Shown: in pieces, positions 41,491 to 44,344 of the stretch
Layout: each line of letters begins with the position of its first letter
Numbering within the stretch: the first letter of the stretch is position 1
From: Phycisphaera mikurensis
Lineage (GTDB): Bacteria; Planctomycetota; Phycisphaerae; UBA1845
Direction: 5' to 3'
Length of the DNA: 44,344 nt
Assembly (NCBI GenBank): GCA_005240095.1
Contig: SBAX01000188.1
Location: forward strand, 1 to 44,344
Notes under the pieces: model-generated
Databases searched by the model: none
What the model was told of the DNA's origin: nothing
The model's input: only the letters and a program-made list of their open reading frames with translations
Made by a program: the position numbers and the translations under genes

Positions 41491-42257
41491 TGTTCTTTGC
41501 TCCCCACATACATGGCCACGAATGGATTCAAATTCGTTCTGCGCAAAGTGAGGCCCGCCTCCGCAGCATCGCGAACCCACGTGCCATGCGAGAAGAAGTG
41601 GAAGAAGCCCAATCCGAATGCAAGGAAGTTCGGAAGATTCCGCAAGTGTTCAACGATGATTGCCTTGCCATCCGCCGCAAGCACGCGGCGGGCTTCCTTG
41701 AAGAGCTGCACGCGCGTCTGCCCGGAGCGAACTTCGTGAGCGGCAAAGAGGAGGAAGACGCGGTCGAACATAGCGTCGTCAAGCGGAAGTTTGTCGGCGC
41801 GTCCCACGAGCGTGGGAATCGAGCATTGCGAACGCGGTCGCGCCCGTGCCAGGGAGCCCTCGGTCATGGTCGCGGGGTCGTGGGTGTTCACCACCGCTCC
41901 CCGTGCCCGCGGCCACAGTGCGGCGAGCTTGTCGCTGGTTTCGTCGAATCCAGCATGAACGTTTAGCCATCGGGCGGGCCCATCCCCGTCGGCCCGCAGA
42001 CACTGCCAGCTCGTCAGCCCGCTGTGGTCATAAATCCACCAAGAGACAAGGATGGACATGAGCAACCACCATGTGCCGAGAGCAGCGCCCACGATGAGCG
42101 TCGCTCGCCAGACGGCGATCGGCATTGCCGCCGCGATCGTCCCCGCCACGGAGACAACGGCGAGTCCCACCACGTACTGCGGCCAGTTGAATTCGAGAAT
42201 CTGGCGAACGCCATGAAGCCTTCTTTGCCTGATTGGGTAGGAATCCAGGCCCATCAT
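41487..42257 (-). CDS. Membrane-anchored class I methyltransferase-like protein
   Basis: From ATG 42255-42257 the protein has 256 residues. Two N-terminal helices (about residues 25-78, YVVGLAVVSVAGTIAAAM and LIVGAALGTWWLLMSILV) anchor it to the membrane. The soluble part carries late class I SAM-methyltransferase landmarks: ADKLPLDDAMFDRVFLLFAA (motif for the acidic/post-II and IV strands) and ARRVLAADGKAIIVEHLRN (post-motif typical of Methyltransf_11/25). The glycine-rich motif I is not clear; the equivalent LNVHAGFDETS lacks the usual GxGxG, so activity is uncertain. The ATG overlaps the upstream DUF2071-like stop as ATGA, and its own stop overlaps the next start in the same way. Confidence 0.75.
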   Translation of the reverse strand: MMGLDSYPIRQRRLHGVRQILEFNWPQYVVGLAVVSVAGTIAAAMPIAVWRATLIVGAALGTWWLLMSILVSWWIYDHSGLTSWQCLRADGDGPARWLNVHAGFDETSDKLAALWPRARGAVVNTHDPATMTEGSLARARPRSQCSIPTLVGRADKLPLDDAMFDRVFLLFAAHEVRSGQTRVQLFKEARRVLAADGKAIIVEHLRNLPNFLAFGLGFFHFFSHGTWVRDAAEAGLTLRRTNLNPFVAMYVGSKEQ

Positions 42258-43030
42258 GCATTCTCCACAAGCGGCTGGCGCAAGCCCCTTTCCCATCGGT
42301 AAGGCACATCGCGGACGTAGAACGCGTTGGCGAGCCGAGCGCCGGCCTCCGCGAATGGGCCACGTTCGATGAACGCATTGTGCCGTACCTCGACATTGAC
42401 CGAGCGAGGTTCCCAGTGGGTCCGCCGGCCTTCAATCAGGATGATCGAATGGGTCTGGGGTTCGTAGTCAAAAGTGAAGGGCAACGGTCCTGCAAACCGC
42501 CGTGCATCGTGCATGGTTCGGAAGGGAGAGTTGGCGGGAAGATGCTCGACGCTGGCGGTCAAATCGGCGCGGAGGTCGAGATCAGCTTGGTGTTCCGCGG
42601 TCACCATATCTACGGCCAAGGACCGCCCGTCGGACTGAGTCCGCACGCGTGCCAGGCGGTAGTTATAGTGCGTCAGGCAATTCCCGGCGACTACCATTGC
42701 GCGACGATCGGCATAGCTGCGAAGGATTCGCAGGCCGCGTAGTGTTCTGCATTCAGAGTTCTTGAACCGCACGAACACACGAAAGCCGGCGAGGAAGAAG
42801 GATTGGCCCATCCATACAGGCAGGAACGCCGGGCGCAGTCCCTCGGTTTGTACAAGGGCAATGGCCAGCAACGCGAACTCGTCATAGGTATCCAACTCCA
42901 GCCCGGGCGGCACGTACGGACGCAACGCATCGGCGGGCAGCGCGTAGGTCAGGACCAACGAGTGGCGAAAGTACGCAACCACGGGAACCGGGTGTCTCTT
43001 GAGCGAGGCAAACATCGGCAAGATCTCCAT
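42254..43030 (-). CDS. DUF2071-like (YqjF family) protein
   Basis: The protein has 258 residues. The N-terminus RHSLVLTYALPADALRPYVP followed by PGLELDTYDEFALLAIALVQ matches the DUF2071/YqjF family pattern, including the L-T-Y and the PPGLE turn, and the later block FLAGFRVFVRFKNS. The structure is expected to be a beta-barrel-like acetoacetate decarboxylase-type fold, though catalytic activity is not established for the family. The start is ATG 43030. It overlaps the methyltransferase gene downstream by ATGA and begins 33 bases after the membrane-protein stop. Confidence 0.75.
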   Translation of the reverse strand: MEILPMFASLKRHPVPVVAYFRHSLVLTYALPADALRPYVPPGLELDTYDEFALLAIALVQTEGLRPAFLPVWMGQSFFLAGFRVFVRFKNSECRTLRGLRILRSYADRRAMVVAGNCLTHYNYRLARVRTQSDGRSLAVDMVTAEHQADLDLRADLTASVEHLPANSPFRTMHDARRFAGPLPFTFDYEPQTHSIILIEGRRTHWEPRSVNVEVRHNAFIERGPFAEAGARLANAFYVRDVPYRWERGLRQPLVENA

Positions 43031-43063
43031 AAGCTATGCAGCCGCACTAGATTCGCCTTAGGG

Positions 43064-43477
43064 CTACGACCCCTCGGTGCTGCTCACAGTTCGATTTCCC
43101 ACGTCAACCCAGGGCCCATCCGCACGGTCTTCCTCGTTCAACCCGCGTTTGCGCGCTTGCGAGAACACGGCCAGGTTGAAAAAGTGCATGGCGCCGAGGA
43201 CGAGAAGGACCAGGCCGATCTTGGTGCTGAAGAATTCGATGGCCCCCACCAGGTTCTTGGGCTTGTCGCCGTACTTGAGGGCCAGCGTGACGTAGCCGGC
43301 GTTGATCAGATAGAAGCCCACGACGAGCAGGTGGTTGACCGAATCGGCCAGGGCCTCGTTGCCGTGGAAGGCGTCCACCAGGAACAATCGCCCATGCCGA
43401 AACAGGGTTTGCGCCACCCAAACGGTCAGGACAATGCTCACCACGAGGTACAGGATGTAGGTCCACTCGGTGTACAT
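43064..43477 (-). CDS. Multi-helix membrane protein, first gene after the regulator
   Basis: From ATG 43475-43477 the protein has 137 residues. AGGAGG lies nine bases upstream; a TTG at 43483 is only three bases from it, so the ATG is preferred. Hydrophobic segments include TYILYLVVSIVLTVWVAQTL, LLVVGFYLINAGYVTLAL and IGLVLLVLGAMHFFNLAVF. The central loop HGNEALADSVNHLLVVG is polar and conserved-looking. I do not recognise the family. The operator-like palindrome at 43540-43555 lies in its leader, overlapping a likely -10 (TATACA), so it is a probable target of the GbsR-type regulator. Confidence 0.75.
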   Translation of the reverse strand: MYTEWTYILYLVVSIVLTVWVAQTLFRHGRLFLVDAFHGNEALADSVNHLLVVGFYLINAGYVTLALKYGDKPKNLVGAIEFFSTKIGLVLLVLGAMHFFNLAVFSQARKRGLNEEDRADGPWVDVGNRTVSSTEGS

Positions 43478-43539
43478 GATCAATTTCCTCCTTTCAGTGC
43501 CAGCGGCTATCCCGCTGCATTTTCCGTGTAGTCCGTCAT

Positions 43540-43555
43540 TTCTGTATAGACAGAA
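43540..43555. promoter_or_regulatory. Operator-like palindrome upstream of the 43477 membrane gene
   Basis: TTCTGTATAGACAGAA is a 16-base palindrome, TTCTGT-N4-ACAGAA. The same half-sites occur at 44118-44133 in front of the GbsR-type regulator. On the minus strand it overlaps a possible -10 (TATACA) for the membrane-protein gene; the -35 is a weak T-run. It is about 62 bases upstream of the ATG. Confidence 0.8.
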
Positions 43556-43573
43556 CTACATCCCGAAAAAAAA

Positions 43574-44104
43574 TCATGAGGCCGCGCCGAGGAGCTTCCG
43601 CACGCGGTCCCCCATTTTCACGAACTTGACCACGGCGCCGGTGGGCAGACGGCGGATCTGCGTGTACCAGTCGCTCATGGTCTCGAAAAAGTCGCGCAGC
43701 TCGGTCAGCCGCTGAAAGGCGTAAGCATCTTTGGGCCCGCCTTTCTTGGCCTCGGCCGCCAGTTGTTTCAAGACGGCCAAGGTCGGGTCGCACTCCCGTT
43801 TTTTGCGTTCGTCGAGAATGATCCGGAACAGCTCCCAAACGTCCTTGATGGACTCAAAGTGGTCCCGCCGGTCGCCCAGCACATGGACGATGCGGACGAT
43901 GCCCCAGCCCTGGAGCTCGCGGAGGCTGTTGCTGACATTGGAGCGGGCCACGGACAGCGTCTCGGCGATTTCCTCGGCATCCAGGGGCTTGGGGGAGATG
44001 AAGAGCAGAGCGTGAATCTGGGCCACGGTGCGGTTGACACCCCATTTGGTGCCCATTTCGCCCCAGTGGAGGACGAAGTTCTTCATGACCGAGGTGAGAT
44101 CCAT
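43574..44104 (-). CDS. GbsR/MarR-type winged-helix transcriptional regulator
   Basis: The protein has 176 residues, the normal size for the GbsR group of MarR regulators (COG1510-like). The N-terminal helix HWGEMGTKWGVNRTVAQIHAL leads into a winged helix with the recognition helix AEEIAETLSVARSNVSNSLR, followed by WGIVRIVHVLGDRRDHF. The C-terminal helices contain KDVWELFRIILDERKKRE. Family members sense choline-type or other small ligands and repress nearby genes; the ligand here is unknown. The two TTCTGT-N4-ACAGAA palindromes, one in its own promoter and one in front of the next gene, are likely binding sites, implying autoregulation. The start is ATG 44102-44104 with GGAGAAGG upstream. Confidence 0.88.
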   Translation of the reverse strand: MDLTSVMKNFVLHWGEMGTKWGVNRTVAQIHALLFISPKPLDAEEIAETLSVARSNVSNSLRELQGWGIVRIVHVLGDRRDHFESIKDVWELFRIILDERKKRECDPTLAVLKQLAAEAKKGGPKDAYAFQRLTELRDFFETMSDWYTQIRRLPTGAVVKFVKMGDRVRKLLGAAS

Positions 44105-44117
44105 GCCCTTCTCCTAT

Positions 44118-44133
44118 TTCTGTCTAAACAGAA
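44118..44133. promoter_or_regulatory. Operator-like palindrome in the regulator promoter
   Basis: TTCTGTCTAAACAGAA, half-sites TTCTGT/ACAGAA with four bases between, 14 bases upstream of the regulator ATG. It overlaps the last bases of the -10 and covers the expected transcription start, a typical site for autorepression. Second copy at 43540-43555. Confidence 0.85.
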
Positions 44134-44160
44134 TATACTGCATAAACGGGCGATTGTCAA
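44132..44160 (-). promoter_or_regulatory. Sigma70-like promoter of the regulator gene
   Basis: On the minus strand: TTGACA (44160-44155), 17-base spacer, TATATT (44137-44132). The -35 is a perfect consensus and the spacing is optimal. Transcription would start near 44125, inside the operator palindrome. An eight-base inverted repeat, AAACGGGC / GCCCGTTT (44144-44151 and 44168-44175), flanks the -35. Confidence 0.8.
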
Positions 44161-44218
44161 GCAGGCAGCCCGTTTTTTTTCAAACGGACCCTTGCGATCC
44201 GGCGGTGCGGCGGGGTGA

Positions 44219-44251
44219 GGTTCCCGGCGAACCCGCGGCTCGGCGGGAGCC
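44219..44251. repeat. Double-hairpin intergenic repeat (REP-like)
   Basis: Two adjacent five-base stems with five-base loops: GGTTC-CCGGC-GAACC (44219-44233) and GGCTC-GGCGG-GAGCC (44237-44251). It lies between the ketoacyl synthase stop and the regulator promoter. No T-run follows, so it is probably a palindromic repeat rather than a terminator. Confidence 0.6.
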
Positions 44252-44291
44252 TCGCCCTCCCCGGATGCGCAGCGCGCGCGAGAACAACGGT

Positions 44292-44344
44292 TTAGGAAAA
44301 CGCCCGGACGGCGAGAGTGTCGTTCTGGCCGCCGAAGCCGAAGC
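44292..44344 (-). CDS. C-terminal end of a probable beta-ketoacyl-ACP synthase (5' part beyond the window)
   Basis: On the minus strand the last 16 codons read FGFGGQNDTLAVRAFS and then TAA (44292-44294). The FGFGGQN motif close to the C-terminus is characteristic of KAS I/II (FabB/FabF-like) condensing enzymes, which elongate acyl-ACP in fatty acid or polyene synthesis. Only this tail is inside the window, so the exact subgroup cannot be given. It lies on the same strand as the regulator set, 131 bases upstream of its promoter. Confidence 0.65.
   Translation of the reverse strand, partial: FGFGGQNDTLAVRAFS

Noticed and set aside
1-44344. tRNA, rRNA or riboswitch genes
   Set aside because: No cloverleaf, rRNA signature or conserved riboswitch core was recognised in the gaps, which are mostly under 340 bases; this was by eye only.

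Overview
The window is GC-rich, densely coded bacterial DNA. The gene content fits a planctomycete or a similar large-genome environmental bacterium: many eukaryotic-type Ser/Thr kinases with periplasmic propellers, a secreted PQQ-type propeller with the HWRGP motif, BatA-like VWA proteins, secreted lipoproteins with Gly-Cys lipoboxes, and short tandem heptamer repeats between genes. This is inference from style; no rRNA or tRNA is present to settle the taxonomy.

Left part (1-8.6 kb): the end of a GT4 glycosyltransferase, a composite palindromic repeat, an SGNH-like membrane-anchored hydrolase (+), then a minus-strand block with a MOSC-domain protein, a membrane glycosyltransferase fused to TPRs, a BatA-like VWA membrane protein and a small two-helix membrane protein.

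Centre (8.6-29.2 kb): a signalling island of six receptor-type Ser/Thr kinases on the minus strand. Five (15647-29167) share one layout: cytoplasmic kinase, one membrane helix, C-terminal TolB/PD40-like propeller. Four of them are joined by three ATGA stop/start overlaps. The sixth (8582-13975, 1797 aa) carries three tandem TolB-like+TPR modules instead of a propeller. A secreted PQQ-type propeller protein lies on the plus strand between them. The kinases look like products of duplication and domain shuffling: the second-last kinase has a kinase domain like one neighbour and a propeller like another.

Right part (29.4-39.4 kb): secreted proteins (thrombospondin type 3 repeats with a C-terminal membrane anchor; a BNR/VPS10-type propeller lipoprotein; two tandem HExxHxxGxxH metalloprotease lipoproteins), a ribonuclease D with HRDC-like region, an 80-aa protein and a zinc-ribbon protein.

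Far right (39.35-44.1 kb): a compact minus-strand gene set led by a GbsR/MarR-type regulator with a strong sigma70-like promoter. It is followed by a membrane protein, a DUF2071-like protein, a membrane-anchored methyltransferase, a second membrane protein, a nitroreductase and an LpxL-like acyltransferase. Matching TTCTGT-N4-ACAGAA palindromes sit in front of the regulator and the first membrane gene. The window ends in the last codons of a probable beta-ketoacyl synthase.

The most unusual non-gene signals are (i) CGACAAT and GGTAATT heptamer arrays placed just upstream of start codons and in the coding sense, (ii) palindromic repeats inserted in frame into protein linkers, including both module junctions of the 1797-aa kinase, and (iii) the paired GbsR-type operators.
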